DNA of 64,000 bases from Shimwellia pseudoproteus. GTDB taxonomy: Bacteria > Pseudomonadota > Gammaproteobacteria > Enterobacterales > Enterobacteriaceae. Both the position numbers and the translations under genes were made by a program. The notes under the pieces were generated by a model, which was given only the letters and a program-made list of their open reading frames with translations, searched no databases and was not told the DNA's origin. Within the stretch, counting starts at the first letter, position 1. Each line of letters starts with the position of its first letter. Shown one piece after another: positions 35,884 to 44,480 of the stretch. The stretch covers positions 33,677 through 97,676 of the forward strand of contig NZ_WBXP01000011.1 in NCBI RefSeq assembly GCF_016415625.1, written 5' to 3'.

Positions 35884-37332
35884 TTAACGGAACGGTGGTT
35901 CGCTAAAGGTGCGCAACTTACGGGAATGCAGGCGTTCTCCTTCGGCGCGCAGCAGGTCAATCGCCCGAATGCCAATCTGCAAATGCTCAGAAATAGCCCC
36001 TTCATAGAAGCGGTTAGCCTGACCCGGCAGTTTTATCTCTCCGTGCAGGGGTTTATCCGATACACACAGCAGCGTGCCGTAAGGCACCCGAAAGCGATAC
36101 CCCTGGGCGGCAATAGTGGCGCTTTCCATATCAATCGCCACGGCGCGGCTCAGATTAAACCGCAGGGCAGAGGCCGAATAACGCAGCTCCCAGTTACGAT
36201 CATCTGTGGTGACCACGGTACCGGTGCGCAGCCGCTGCTTCACCGCTTCCCCCGGCATACCGCTCACCAGCTTCGTCGCGTCATACAGCGCGCGCTGAAC
36301 CTCAGCAATACTCGGGATCGGAATATCCGGCGGTAATACTGAATCCAGCACGTGATCATCGCGCAGGTAGGCGTGGGCCAGGACGTAATCGCCAATACTC
36401 TGGCTTTCACGCAGCCCGCCGCAGTGGCCAATCATCAGCCAGACATCCGGGCGCAGGACCGCCAGATGATCACAAATGGTTTTGGCATTTGAAGGGCCAA
36501 CCCCGATATTAATCAGCGTGATCTCCTGGCCGTCTTTGGTTATCAGGTGCCAGGCCGGCATTTGGTGCTTTTTCCATGCCAGATCGTTAATGGTGCGCTC
36601 TGGCGCTTCGGTATCGGCGGTGATCCAGTGGCCACCGGCGCAGGACATCGCAATATACGGGCTGTCGGGATCGAGAAGCTGGCTACATCCCCAGCTGACA
36701 AATTCGTCCACATAGCGGGTGTAGTTGGTAAACAGCACAAATGGCTGGAAATGTTCTGCCGGGGTGCCGCTGTAATGCTTCAGGCGGGCGAGGGAAAAAT
36801 CGACCCGCCGGGCGTCAAAGTGAGAGAGTGGATAGATCTCCGTCGGGTGGAACAGGCCATCCGCGGTTTCATCACCAATCTGTGACAGCTCGGTAGTCGG
36901 GAAGTGGCGGGTCAGTCCGGCACTCATGGTGCGATCAAGCGACAGGCTGGAGCCATCAATCACATACGGGTAGGGAATTTCATGTTCAGAGGGCTCCACC
37001 TCAATGGTGGCGCCGTAGTCTTCAACCAGCAGTGTCAGTTGCTCCAGCAAATAGCTGCGGAACAGCGCCGGGTTGGTGATGGTTGTCGCGTAGCAACCTG
37101 GATGGGTGAAACGGCCAAAAGCCCGGGTTTTCTGGTGGCGCACAGCATTGCCGTCCCAGCTGACTTTCAGACGTGGATAAACGAACAATCCACTGGCACA
37201 GCGCTGTTCATCCGGTAAGGTTCCGTGGTGAATAAAAGTGGAAATGGCTTCCCGCAATGCCGCAACGGATGCGGTGTAGAGGACTTCCAGTTGGTCCAGC
37301 GCCTGGGCCGGGGTCAGCGCGGTATGATTCAT
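35884..37332 (-). CDS. amn: AMP nucleosidase
   Basis: A 482-residue enzyme that splits AMP into adenine and ribose 5-phosphate. The N-terminal regulatory domain has FVYPRLKVSWDG and RAFGRFTHPGCYATTITNP. The catalytic phosphorylase-like domain follows with LINIGVGPSNAKTICDHLA, MIGHCGGLRESQSIGDYVL and the purine-site Glu and Asp in AIDMESATIAAQGYRF. Full length and close to E. coli Amn, which lies in the same asn-tRNA neighbourhood. It has no partner in an operon. Confidence 0.96.
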   Translation of the reverse strand: MNHTALTPAQALDQLEVLYTASVAALREAISTFIHHGTLPDEQRCASGLFVYPRLKVSWDGNAVRHQKTRAFGRFTHPGCYATTITNPALFRSYLLEQLTLLVEDYGATIEVEPSEHEIPYPYVIDGSSLSLDRTMSAGLTRHFPTTELSQIGDETADGLFHPTEIYPLSHFDARRVDFSLARLKHYSGTPAEHFQPFVLFTNYTRYVDEFVSWGCSQLLDPDSPYIAMSCAGGHWITADTEAPERTINDLAWKKHQMPAWHLITKDGQEITLINIGVGPSNAKTICDHLAVLRPDVWLMIGHCGGLRESQSIGDYVLAHAYLRDDHVLDSVLPPDIPIPSIAEVQRALYDATKLVSGMPGEAVKQRLRTGTVVTTDDRNWELRYSASALRFNLSRAVAIDMESATIAAQGYRFRVPYGTLLCVSDKPLHGEIKLPGQANRFYEGAISEHLQIGIRAIDLLRAEGERLHSRKLRTFSEPPFR

Positions 37333-37471
37333 CTGCTCTCCTTTAATAACGCGTAAAGCCTAAACGCGTGTTATCAAAGTGTATGCCATCGGCTGCTGAG
37401 ATCGAAACATAAATTGGCGCGGCAGGTTACCGCCAGGAGCGGAATACAGCAGGGGGAAGGGGAAGGTTACC

Positions 37472-37510
37472 AAAATAAAAAGCCCCGGCGGAATTCGTCG
37501 GGGCTTTAGG
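37472..37510 (-). terminator. Strong terminator upstream of amn
   Basis: AAAGCCCCG and CGGGGCTTT pair over 9 bases around an EcoRI-like loop, with TTTTTATTTT on the minus strand. It lies 140 bases before the amn start, so it must end a minus-strand transcript beginning further right. Confidence 0.75.
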
Positions 37511-38083
37511 TTACTACACTATCAGGGTTAAACATCAATTAACTTAATAACGAAAACACATTGTTGATACTGCATCAAATGTACGGCACCTGATGGATCC
37601 TGGTGGTACATCCCCCTTCGCGACATATACTCTTTGATGCGTGGCTTTATGCGCGCCCGGTCTGCTGCAATTACCTGACCGGCGCAATAACTCTGTCAAA
37701 CAAAGCCTTACATCATCGCGTTATGGTCCACACCCTGCGATTGTCGTTACTGACTACATGGCCTGAAAGCGAATCGAAGAGAGTATGCTAAACTACCCGC
37801 AACGACATCCCATACAACATACATCGTGGCCTTTATCGCATTCACACGGCGGGTACCCAAACTACCTGATAACCTGAGTAATTTAAGTACCTTATGGTAA
37901 CCGTTTAGGCTTACTCCTCGTGTGGTTAAGTACCAACATACCGTTTTAATACGCCATGTCAATACTGTTTTTATATCCATGTAAATTGAGGTATAGAAAG
38001 GGCATGGCAAGGGGAGCGGAATTGGTTATCTGAACAGGCCTGAACGGGGAAAATCCGCCAGCCAGATATGATAAGCAGAAAAG
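37511..38083. other. 570 bases without a recognised gene
   Basis: Two open frames exist (63 and 87 codons) but neither has a ribosome site or protein-like composition. The minus-strand terminator at the left edge suggests some transcript, perhaps non-coding. In E. coli yeeN stands at the comparable place and is absent here. Confidence 0.45.
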
Positions 38084-38084
38084 C

Positions 38085-38112
38085 AAAAAGCCCGCTAGAA
38101 AGCAGGCTTTTC
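38085..38112 (-). terminator. Terminator of the third tRNA-Asn gene
   Basis: Same AAAGCCTGC/GCGGGCTTT hairpin with T-run as behind copy 2, 7 bases past the tRNA end. Confidence 0.85.
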
Positions 38113-38118
38113 TAAATT

Positions 38119-38194
38119 TGGCTCCTCTGACTGGACTCGAACCAGTGACATACGGATTAACAGTCCGCCGTTCTACCGACTGAACTACAGAGGA
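38119..38194 (-). tRNA. tRNA-Asn (GUU), copy 3
   Basis: The 76-base gene is identical to the other two copies, with encoded CCA and GUU anticodon. It sits upstream of nac in divergent orientation, as asn genes do in E. coli. Confidence 0.98.
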
Positions 38195-38331
38195 ATCGTG
38201 TGAACGGGGCGCATATTAACGGGGTGCACCCGGCTTGTCAAAGGTGAAATTCACGCGCCAATACCGATTGCCGACAATTTCAGCAGTCCGCGGTAAAAAT
38301 CCGCAATTTTACCCGCACAGCAGAATATCGC

Positions 38332-38346
38332 GCACTGTTATGGTGC
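38332..38346 (+). promoter_or_regulatory. NtrC-binding site upstream of nac
   Basis: GCACTGTTATGGTGC matches the NtrC site form GCACT-N4-TGGTGC known from glnA. It lies about 115 bases upstream of the -24/-12 promoter, a normal enhancer distance. Confidence 0.8.
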
Positions 38347-38452
38347 GCGTTTACCGTTATTGGGGCATCCGCGGCGCGTTTGGCGGGCAATCATGGCCGG
38401 CAGATTATCACTTTCTCTTATTTTTAGCCCTTTGGGGCGGGCTGGATAAAGG

Positions 38453-38468
38453 TGGCAAGCATATTGCA
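38453..38468 (+). promoter_or_regulatory. Sigma54 promoter of nac
   Basis: TGGCAAGCATATTGCA matches the -24/-12 consensus TGGCACG-N4-TTGCA at all key positions, 50 bases before the nac start codon. Confidence 0.93.
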
Positions 38469-38518
38469 ACGTCCAGAATGAGATAACCACCGTTCCGGTA
38501 CCCCGTTCTGGAGGCAAA

Positions 38519-39436
38519 ATGAACCTGAGACGACTTAAATATTTCGTGAAAATCGTGGATATCGGTAGCCTGACCCAGGCCGCAGAAGTGTTACATATTG
38601 CGCAACCGGCGTTAAGCCAGCAGGTTGCGACCCTGGAAGGGGAGATGGATCAACAATTGCTGATCCGCACCAAACGCGGGGTCACCCCTACCGAGGCAGG
38701 TAAAATTCTTTATGCCCACGCCAGGGCAATCCTGCGCCAGTGTGAACAGGCGCAACTGGCGGTGAATAATGTTGGCCAAACGCTGGGCGGGCAGGTCTCT
38801 ATCGGGCTGGCCCCGGGGACGGCGGCCTCGTCAATTATGATGCCGCTGTTGCAGGCGGTACGCAGCAGCTTGCCCGATGTGCAAATTTTTCTGCATGAAA
38901 ACAGCGGAGGGATACTCAATGAGAAATTGCTGTCTGGCCAGCTGGATATGGCGGTGCTTTACGATAAGGCCCCGGTGGCCAGAATAATCAGCCAGCCGCT
39001 CCTCAAAGAGGATCTCTACCTGGTGGGCAGCGGTGACAGCCCCGGTAAACATATCGATCTGGCCGCCGTTGCCGAGATGAACCTGTTCCTGCCCCGGGAT
39101 TACAGTGCAGTACGCAAACGGGTGGATGAGGCTTTCTCACTGCGCCGGCTGACCACAAAAGTAGTGGGGGAGATTGAATCACTCACCACCATGACCGCGG
39201 CGATTGCCAGCGGAATGGGGGTGACGGTACTGCCGGAGTCCGCCGCGCGTTCGCTGGTGGCCAGTTGTAACGGCTGGATGGCGCGCATGACCGCCCCCTC
39301 GCTTACGCTGCCGCTCTCACTGAATTTGTCTGCCCGCCTGCCGCTGACCCCGCAGTCCCAGGCCGTTAAAGAAATTCTGATGTCGCTGGTGTTACATCCG
39401 ATGGTGGAAAGCCGCGAACTGCAACTGGTGGGATAG
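38519..39436 (+). CDS. nac: Nitrogen assimilation control regulator Nac
   Basis: A 305-residue LysR-type regulator that, under nitrogen limitation, couples NtrC/sigma54 control to sigma70 promoters. The N-terminus MNLRRLKYFVKIVDIGSLT and the helix-turn-helix AAEVLHIAQPALSQQVATLE are those of Klebsiella Nac; the full length matches. The effector domain has LAPGTAASSIMMPLLQ and AAIASGMGVTVLPESAARS. The ribosome site is CTGGAGG, 6 bases upstream. cbl follows in the same direction. Confidence 0.97.
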   Translation: MNLRRLKYFVKIVDIGSLTQAAEVLHIAQPALSQQVATLEGEMDQQLLIRTKRGVTPTEAGKILYAHARAILRQCEQAQLAVNNVGQTLGGQVSIGLAPGTAASSIMMPLLQAVRSSLPDVQIFLHENSGGILNEKLLSGQLDMAVLYDKAPVARIISQPLLKEDLYLVGSGDSPGKHIDLAAVAEMNLFLPRDYSAVRKRVDEAFSLRRLTTKVVGEIESLTTMTAAIASGMGVTVLPESAARSLVASCNGWMARMTAPSLTLPLSLNLSARLPLTPQSQAVKEILMSLVLHPMVESRELQLVG

Positions 39437-39542
39437 GCGCTATATTCTTACTGGTTATATGTTGCTGGTTTTTATTATTTGTTGCCGCTGCTGTCAGGCC
39501 TTAACAATAGGTTATCGCATCTGATCAGCCCGTGGAGGCAGA

Positions 39543-40493
39543 GTGAACTTCCAGCAACTTAAAATTATCCGTGAGGCGGCACGGCGGGATTACAATCTCA
39601 CCGATGTCGCCGGCATGCTATATACCTCACAGTCAGGCGTCAGCCGCCATATTCGGGAACTGGAAGAAGAGTTAGGGATTGAGATCTTCATCCGGCGCGG
39701 GAAGCGCCTGCTGGGGATGACGGAGCCGGGGAAAGCGCTGCTGGTCATTGCTGAGCGGATCCTCAATGAAGCCAGTAACGTACGCCGCCTGGCAGAGGTA
39801 TTTACTGACGATGCGTCCGGGGTATTGACCATCGCCACTACCCACACCCAGGCGCGTTACAGCCTGCCTTCGGTGATTAAAACCTTTCGTGAGCGTTTCC
39901 CGGATGTACGCCTCGAGCTGATTCAGGGCACCCCCCAGGAGATTGAAACCCTGCTGCATAATGGCGGGGCCGATGTGGGCATTGCCACCGAGCGGCTGAA
40001 TAACGATTCGCTGCTGGTGGCCTATCCCTGGTTCCGCTGGTACCACACCCTGCTGGTGCCCGCCGGGCATCCGTTAGTCAACCAGTCGCCCCTCAGCCTG
40101 GAGCAGATAGCCCAGTGGCCGCTGATCACCTATCGCCAGGGCATCACCGGGCGCGGGCGTATTGATGACGCCTTCCAGCGCCGCGGGCTGTCCCCGGATG
40201 TGGTACTGAGCGCACAGGACTCGGACGTGATTAAGACCTATGTTGAGCTGGGACTGGGGATAGGCCTGGTGGCTGAACAAGCCGGGGGAGAAGAGAAAAA
40301 CCAGCATCTGGTACAGCTGGATACCCGCCACTTATTTGAGGCGAACACCGTGTGGCTGGGGATCAAGCGCGGCCAGTTGCAGCGCAATTATGTCTGGCAT
40401 TTTATTGAGTTGTGCAATGAAGCGCTCTCCCTGGAAGAGATCAAGCGCCAGGCTCTCGAGCCCGAAGAACTTTCTATTGATTATCAAATTTAA
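39543..40493 (+). CDS. cbl: LysR-type sulfur-starvation regulator Cbl
   Basis: A 316-residue CysB-like activator of sulfonate-use genes (tau and ssu). MNFQQLKIIREAARRDYNLT and TSQSGVSRHIRELEEELGIEI are diagnostic, as are IATTHTQARYSLP and the QGTPQEIETLL sulfate-site region. The end EELSIDYQI matches E. coli Cbl. The start is GTG after GGAGG. It lies 106 bases behind nac, with which E. coli cbl is partly co-transcribed. Confidence 0.97.
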   Translation: MNFQQLKIIREAARRDYNLTDVAGMLYTSQSGVSRHIRELEEELGIEIFIRRGKRLLGMTEPGKALLVIAERILNEASNVRRLAEVFTDDASGVLTIATTHTQARYSLPSVIKTFRERFPDVRLELIQGTPQEIETLLHNGGADVGIATERLNNDSLLVAYPWFRWYHTLLVPAGHPLVNQSPLSLEQIAQWPLITYRQGITGRGRIDDAFQRRGLSPDVVLSAQDSDVIKTYVELGLGIGLVAEQAGGEEKNQHLVQLDTRHLFEANTVWLGIKRGQLQRNYVWHFIELCNEALSLEEIKRQALEPEELSIDYQI

Positions 40494-40532
40494 TCTTTTC
40501 AATCCAGCAGACAGGTTGTTGCGTCATTTCTG

Positions 40533-40566
40533 AAAATGCCCGCCGCTAACGACGGGCATTTTTTTA
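40533..40566 (+). terminator. Terminator of cbl
   Basis: ATGCCCG and CGGGCAT pair around a 10-base loop and are followed by a run of seven T. Confidence 0.9.
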
Positions 40567-40770
40567 GTCATAAATGCCTCTCAGGGGCGGCTGATGTTAT
40601 TTTTCATCTGCTATTCAGTTGATTGTTTATATAAATACCAGAACGTGCGATTTTAATTTTTTTAATGTCTGGTGTTTTATGTAAATAACAGGGTGTTTCT
40701 TGCCGGATAAGCGATGTAACGTATTGTGCAATGCCTAACGTAAATTTGTGATCCTCCGGGCAAATCCTTT

Positions 40771-40820
40771 TGAAACCGGTTGCAGGTGATTGACGTCGCG
40801 ATACATTGAAACCGGTTGCA
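40771..40820 (+). promoter_or_regulatory. Twin AscG/LacI-type operators before the PTS gene
   Basis: TGAAACCGGTTGCA occurs twice, at 40771-40784 and 40807-40820, 36 bases apart, each centred on ACCGGT. The form is close to the AscG operator TGAAACCGGTTTCA. A LacI-family gene lies just behind the PTS gene, so cooperative repression by a looped or side-by-side pair of dimers is likely. TTGACG at 40790 could be a -35 element between them. Confidence 0.85.
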
Positions 40821-40859
40821 GACAATGATTACCAGATAATTATCATAAAAGGGTCACTT

Positions 40860-42749
40860 ATGGGCACGATACGAAATTATTCAGCGCTGGCGCGCGATAT
40901 CCTTCAGGAGGTAGGAGGGGAGGCGAACCTGATCGGCTATACCCGATGCGCTACCCGGCTACGACTGGAGTTAAAACAAATCCCCCCGGAGGCCGTTGAG
41001 CGGGTAAAAAAACTCACCGGCGTTATCACGGTGGTGCTGAGTGGTGACCAGTTCCAGGTGGTAATTGGTACCCATGTGGCGGATGTCTATCAGGCAATGT
41101 CAGAACTGGTAAATAATAATGCGCTACAGGCACAGGCCAGCCAGAAAAAGCGCCCACTGGATGCAGTTATTTCTACCATGTCGGCGGTGTTTGCACCGAT
41201 TGTTTATATTCTTGCCGCCGCGGGGTTATTGCAGGGTGCGTTAATTATCATTAAGCACTTCTTCCCGGCGTTTAATACTACCGGCACATTTGCGGTACTT
41301 AACTTTATTTCCTGGTCGCCTTTTGCGTTCCTGCCGGTATTTATTGCACTCACGGCGTCAAAGCATTTTAAGTGTAATACCTATATTGCTTTGTTATGTT
41401 GCTGTGCCCTGATCAACCCGGACTGGGCCGCGCTGGCGGCCAAAATTGCCAGCGGTGAGGGGCTGACCTTCCTCGGCCTGCCGCTGGCTAAAACGGTGTA
41501 TACCTCATCGGTATTGCCGCCTCTGTTCCTGGTATGGGGGCTTTCTTACCTGGAGCGGGGCGTTAACCGGGTGCTGCACAGCGTGGTCGCGCCGCTATTT
41601 ACACCACTGATCTGTGTGGTGGTGATGGTCCCCCTGACCCTGGTGCTGATAGGGCCGCTCACTGCGGGCCTGGCCAACGGTATTGCCCACGGTTACAACT
41701 GGTTATTTGAAGCAGCACCACCGCTGGCTGCGGCGTTAATCGGCGGGGTGTGGCAGGTGATTGTTATCTTCGGGGTGCACTGGGGGATTACGCCAGTCAT
41801 CATGGCCAACTTTGATATGTATGGCCGGGATTCGTTCCAGGCATTCCAGACCCTGGCTGTGGTCGGCCAGATGGTGGCGGCGTTTGCCGTGGCCATGAAA
41901 ACCCGGCAGAAAAGCTTTAAACCGGTTGCCTGGTCTGCCGGTTTTACCGGGGTGTTCGGTATCACTGAACCGGCTATTTATGGTGTCACGCTGCGACTGA
42001 AAAAACCGTTTATCTGCGGCTGTATTGGCGGGGCGGCGGGGGCAGTGGTTGCCAGCTTCTTTAGTAGCTATTACTACGCCTATGCCGGGCTGCCGGGGTT
42101 ACTGACCATTGTTAACGCCATCAGCCCGGAAAATCCGGAATCCTTTACCGGCATGGTGATGGGGCTGGGTGTCACGGTGGTCCTGACCACGGCGTTAGTA
42201 TTTATTGTTGGCTTTCGCGAGCCGGATATGCCCGGTGATCAGCCGTCTCAGCCAGAAAAACCGGCTGCGGACAGCACCCCGGCAGCCCCGTCCAGCGGGC
42301 CTGTGGCGCTGGTCAGCCCGGTAGGGGGAGAGGTTATTGCCTTAAGCCAGGTGAAGGATGAGAGTTTTGCCGGAAAACTGCTGGGTGATGGTGTGGCGAT
42401 TATCCCGTCCGAAGGGGTGATTGTTGCGCCGTGCGATGCCGAAGTTGCCACGGTGATTGAGTCCGGCCATGCGGTAGGGCTGCGCTGTGATAACGACGCG
42501 GAGCTGCTGATTCACGTGGGGCTGGATACGGTAAAATTGAACGGCCAGCACTTTCGTACCGCGGTGAAACCGGGTGATCGGGTAACCGCCGGGGCGCCGT
42601 TAATTTACTTCGATAAAGACGCCATTATTGCCAGCGGTTACGATATCACCACGCCGTTCCTGGTGATGAACAGCGAGGATTATCAACTGACGGTTCATCA
42701 GGGAAGCGGCAAAATCGTCGCCGGTAATTCACTGATGTCTCTGGCATAA
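40860..42749 (+). CDS. PTS beta-glucoside-type EIIBCA (AscF/BglF-like)
   Basis: A 629-residue fused sugar phosphotransferase permease. Domain order: IIB (phosphocysteine in GYTRCATRLRLEL, Cys30), IIC with about ten spans (GITPVIMANFDMYGRDSF, TGVFGITEPAIYGVTLRLKKP), a Pro/Ala/Ser-rich linker near residue 465, and IIA with phosphohistidine in LLIHVGLDTVKLNG. IIBCA order and length match BglF. No phospho-beta-glucosidase is encoded next to it, so the phosphorylated sugar must be split by an enzyme from elsewhere. I used the ATG of MGTIRNYSALARDIL; the longer frame has no ribosome site and would cover the operator. Confidence 0.92.
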   Translation: MGTIRNYSALARDILQEVGGEANLIGYTRCATRLRLELKQIPPEAVERVKKLTGVITVVLSGDQFQVVIGTHVADVYQAMSELVNNNALQAQASQKKRPLDAVISTMSAVFAPIVYILAAAGLLQGALIIIKHFFPAFNTTGTFAVLNFISWSPFAFLPVFIALTASKHFKCNTYIALLCCCALINPDWAALAAKIASGEGLTFLGLPLAKTVYTSSVLPPLFLVWGLSYLERGVNRVLHSVVAPLFTPLICVVVMVPLTLVLIGPLTAGLANGIAHGYNWLFEAAPPLAAALIGGVWQVIVIFGVHWGITPVIMANFDMYGRDSFQAFQTLAVVGQMVAAFAVAMKTRQKSFKPVAWSAGFTGVFGITEPAIYGVTLRLKKPFICGCIGGAAGAVVASFFSSYYYAYAGLPGLLTIVNAISPENPESFTGMVMGLGVTVVLTTALVFIVGFREPDMPGDQPSQPEKPAADSTPAAPSSGPVALVSPVGGEVIALSQVKDESFAGKLLGDGVAIIPSEGVIVAPCDAEVATVIESGHAVGLRCDNDAELLIHVGLDTVKLNGQHFRTAVKPGDRVTAGAPLIYFDKDAIIASGYDITTPFLVMNSEDYQLTVHQGSGKIVAGNSLMSLA

Positions 42750-42877
42750 TCCTGACCAGGCTGCCCGGTTAACGGTGCAGCCTGGTATTCGAGATTCCGT
42801 TTGCCGTTGTGGGTAAAACGCATTACATTCTCGAAGGTTGTAGACAGTCAATGAAGCGCCTGCTGGGGAAGGGTTGT

Positions 42878-43912
42878 ATGGTAAAAATGACGGATGTTGC
42901 AAAAGCCGCTGGCGTTTCTAAATCCACGGTGTCCCGGGTGCTCAATGGCAAAGATATTGTCAGCGAAGAAGTCAAAGCCAGCGTGTATAAAGCCATCCAG
43001 GAGACCGGATACCGCCCCAATCTACTGGCCCAGCAACTGGCCACCCAAAAAAGCCGGATGATCGGCTTTGTCATGACAAACACCCTGTACGATGGCCCTT
43101 ACTTTTCTACCCTGGTGTACGGGGCCGCCGCCTGCAGTGAAAAATACCAGCACCAGTTGATCTTTGCTGACGGTAAACATTCTGCCGATGAAGAAAAACA
43201 GGCGATTGATTGCCTGGTGGGAATGAAATGCGCCGGTATTATTGTGTATCCCGGTTTCCTGACCACCGCGGAGCTGGATGAGATAATTACCCGTAGTCCG
43301 GTGCCAATTGTGGTCCTGAACCGTCAACTGGACAAACATCCCGGGGCCTGCGTTGCCTTACCGCATTACGCCAGCGCGGCGCTGATGGTGGCGCATTTAC
43401 TGGATTGCGGCCATCAGCATATCGCTTTTCTGAGCGGTAACCGCCATTCCCCGACCAATGAAATGCGCCTGGAGGCATGGCGTGACGGGCTCTCTTCCCG
43501 GGGGATCGCGCTGGGCGAGGAGTATATCGTCCAGGGGAACTGGACAATGGAGAGCGGTTACCAGAGCACTTGCCGGTTGCTGGAAAGCAATATTCCGTTC
43601 AGCGCCATCCTGGCCGGGAACGACGATATGGCCCTTGGGGCGATGAAGGCGCTACAGGATAGCGGGTATCGGATCCCGGAAGACTGCTCTGTGGCCGGGT
43701 TCGATAATGCCCGGGTGTCGGCGTTTGTCTCCCCGGGGTTAACCACGGTCAATATTCCGCTGATCCCGATGGTGCAACAGGCGGTTGCCTATTTACTGGG
43801 TATCCCCCAGGTGAGTGAATCCTCCCTGGCCGGGGAGCTGATTATCCGCCACTCTGTCGGTGCGGTTGTGCCGGAATCTCCCCTCAATCAAGCCTCTCCA
43901 GCGGCCCGCTGA
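42878..43912 (+). CDS. LacI-family repressor (AscG-like)
   Basis: About 344 residues. The headpiece MTDVAKAAGVSKSTVSRVL with NGKDIVSEEV is a standard LacI helix-turn-helix, followed by hinge residues GYRPNLLAQQLATQ. The sugar-binding domain shows GFVMTNTLYDGPYFSTL, AGIIVYPGF and SAILAGNDDMALGAMKAL. The whole resembles E. coli AscG. I used the ATG after GGAAGGG. It lies 128 bases behind the PTS gene and most likely acts on the twin operators in front of it. Confidence 0.9.
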   Translation: MVKMTDVAKAAGVSKSTVSRVLNGKDIVSEEVKASVYKAIQETGYRPNLLAQQLATQKSRMIGFVMTNTLYDGPYFSTLVYGAAACSEKYQHQLIFADGKHSADEEKQAIDCLVGMKCAGIIVYPGFLTTAELDEIITRSPVPIVVLNRQLDKHPGACVALPHYASAALMVAHLLDCGHQHIAFLSGNRHSPTNEMRLEAWRDGLSSRGIALGEEYIVQGNWTMESGYQSTCRLLESNIPFSAILAGNDDMALGAMKALQDSGYRIPEDCSVAGFDNARVSAFVSPGLTTVNIPLIPMVQQAVAYLLGIPQVSESSLAGELIIRHSVGAVVPESPLNQASPAAR

Positions 43913-44025
43913 GCACACTATTCCTTCCAATCATCTCCGGTTTCTGGCCCGGCAGTGTCATAACTGGCCGGATTGCACTATTTTTTGTCTGAAGTGTGTA
44001 ATGTCACGCGGTAACAATTTTCATA

Positions 44026-44040
44026 TGATAATGATTCTTG
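44026..44040 (+). promoter_or_regulatory. Candidate Fur box
   Basis: TGATAATGATTCTTG matches the left half of the 7-1-7 Fur model perfectly and the right half partly (11 of 14). It stands 31 bases before the first gene of the iron-type locus. Confidence 0.55.
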
Positions 44041-44071
44041 TTTGTGTTGTGTGAGTCACAGAGAATCAGCC

Positions 44072-44452
44072 ATGAAGATTGATGCTAGCGAGTACCCCGT
44101 TGTCCGCATAGATAGTAAACCTGCGCACCGCGTTGCGATAGATTGCGTATTGGCCGAGTTTTCTCGCCTGCTTGCCCGGGAAGAAGCGTTTGTCTTTATT
44201 GGGGAGGGCCTGCCCCTCGACGGTGGGGGAGACCCGGAAGATGCCCGGGTGGTCTCTCGCTGGATGAGGATCAACCGGGCGGCGCTGTCGCGACTGGTCA
44301 AAGGCCAGGTGCAGATTATTACCGACCCTGATGCTCGCCAGGCGGCAGAGACATTCTCGCTGGCATTCGCTTATTTTTGGGGGTATCCGATGTTTGTTGT
44401 TGGCAGTGAGCAGGAAGCCCGCATCAAAGTTATATCACTGCTCAGTCTCTGA
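44072..44452 (+). CDS. Hypothetical protein of an iron-regulated locus
   Basis: A 126-residue soluble protein without recognised domain: MKIDASEYPVVRIDSKPAHR, an acidic-glycine loop LPLDGGGDPEDARV, an Arg-rich helix and a hydrophobic FAYFWGYPMFVVG. It follows a Fur-like site and precedes the AraC regulator by 28 bases, so the two probably form one operon. Confidence 0.65.
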   Translation: MKIDASEYPVVRIDSKPAHRVAIDCVLAEFSRLLAREEAFVFIGEGLPLDGGGDPEDARVVSRWMRINRAALSRLVKGQVQIITDPDARQAAETFSLAFAYFWGYPMFVVGSEQEARIKVISLLSL

Positions 44453-44480
44453 AACTCACCAATCAATAAGGAAGCGTAAG

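Noticed and set aside
37747..38010. 87-codon minus-strand frame upstream of amn
   Set aside because: No ribosome site and irregular composition; a transcript there is possible but coding is not supported.
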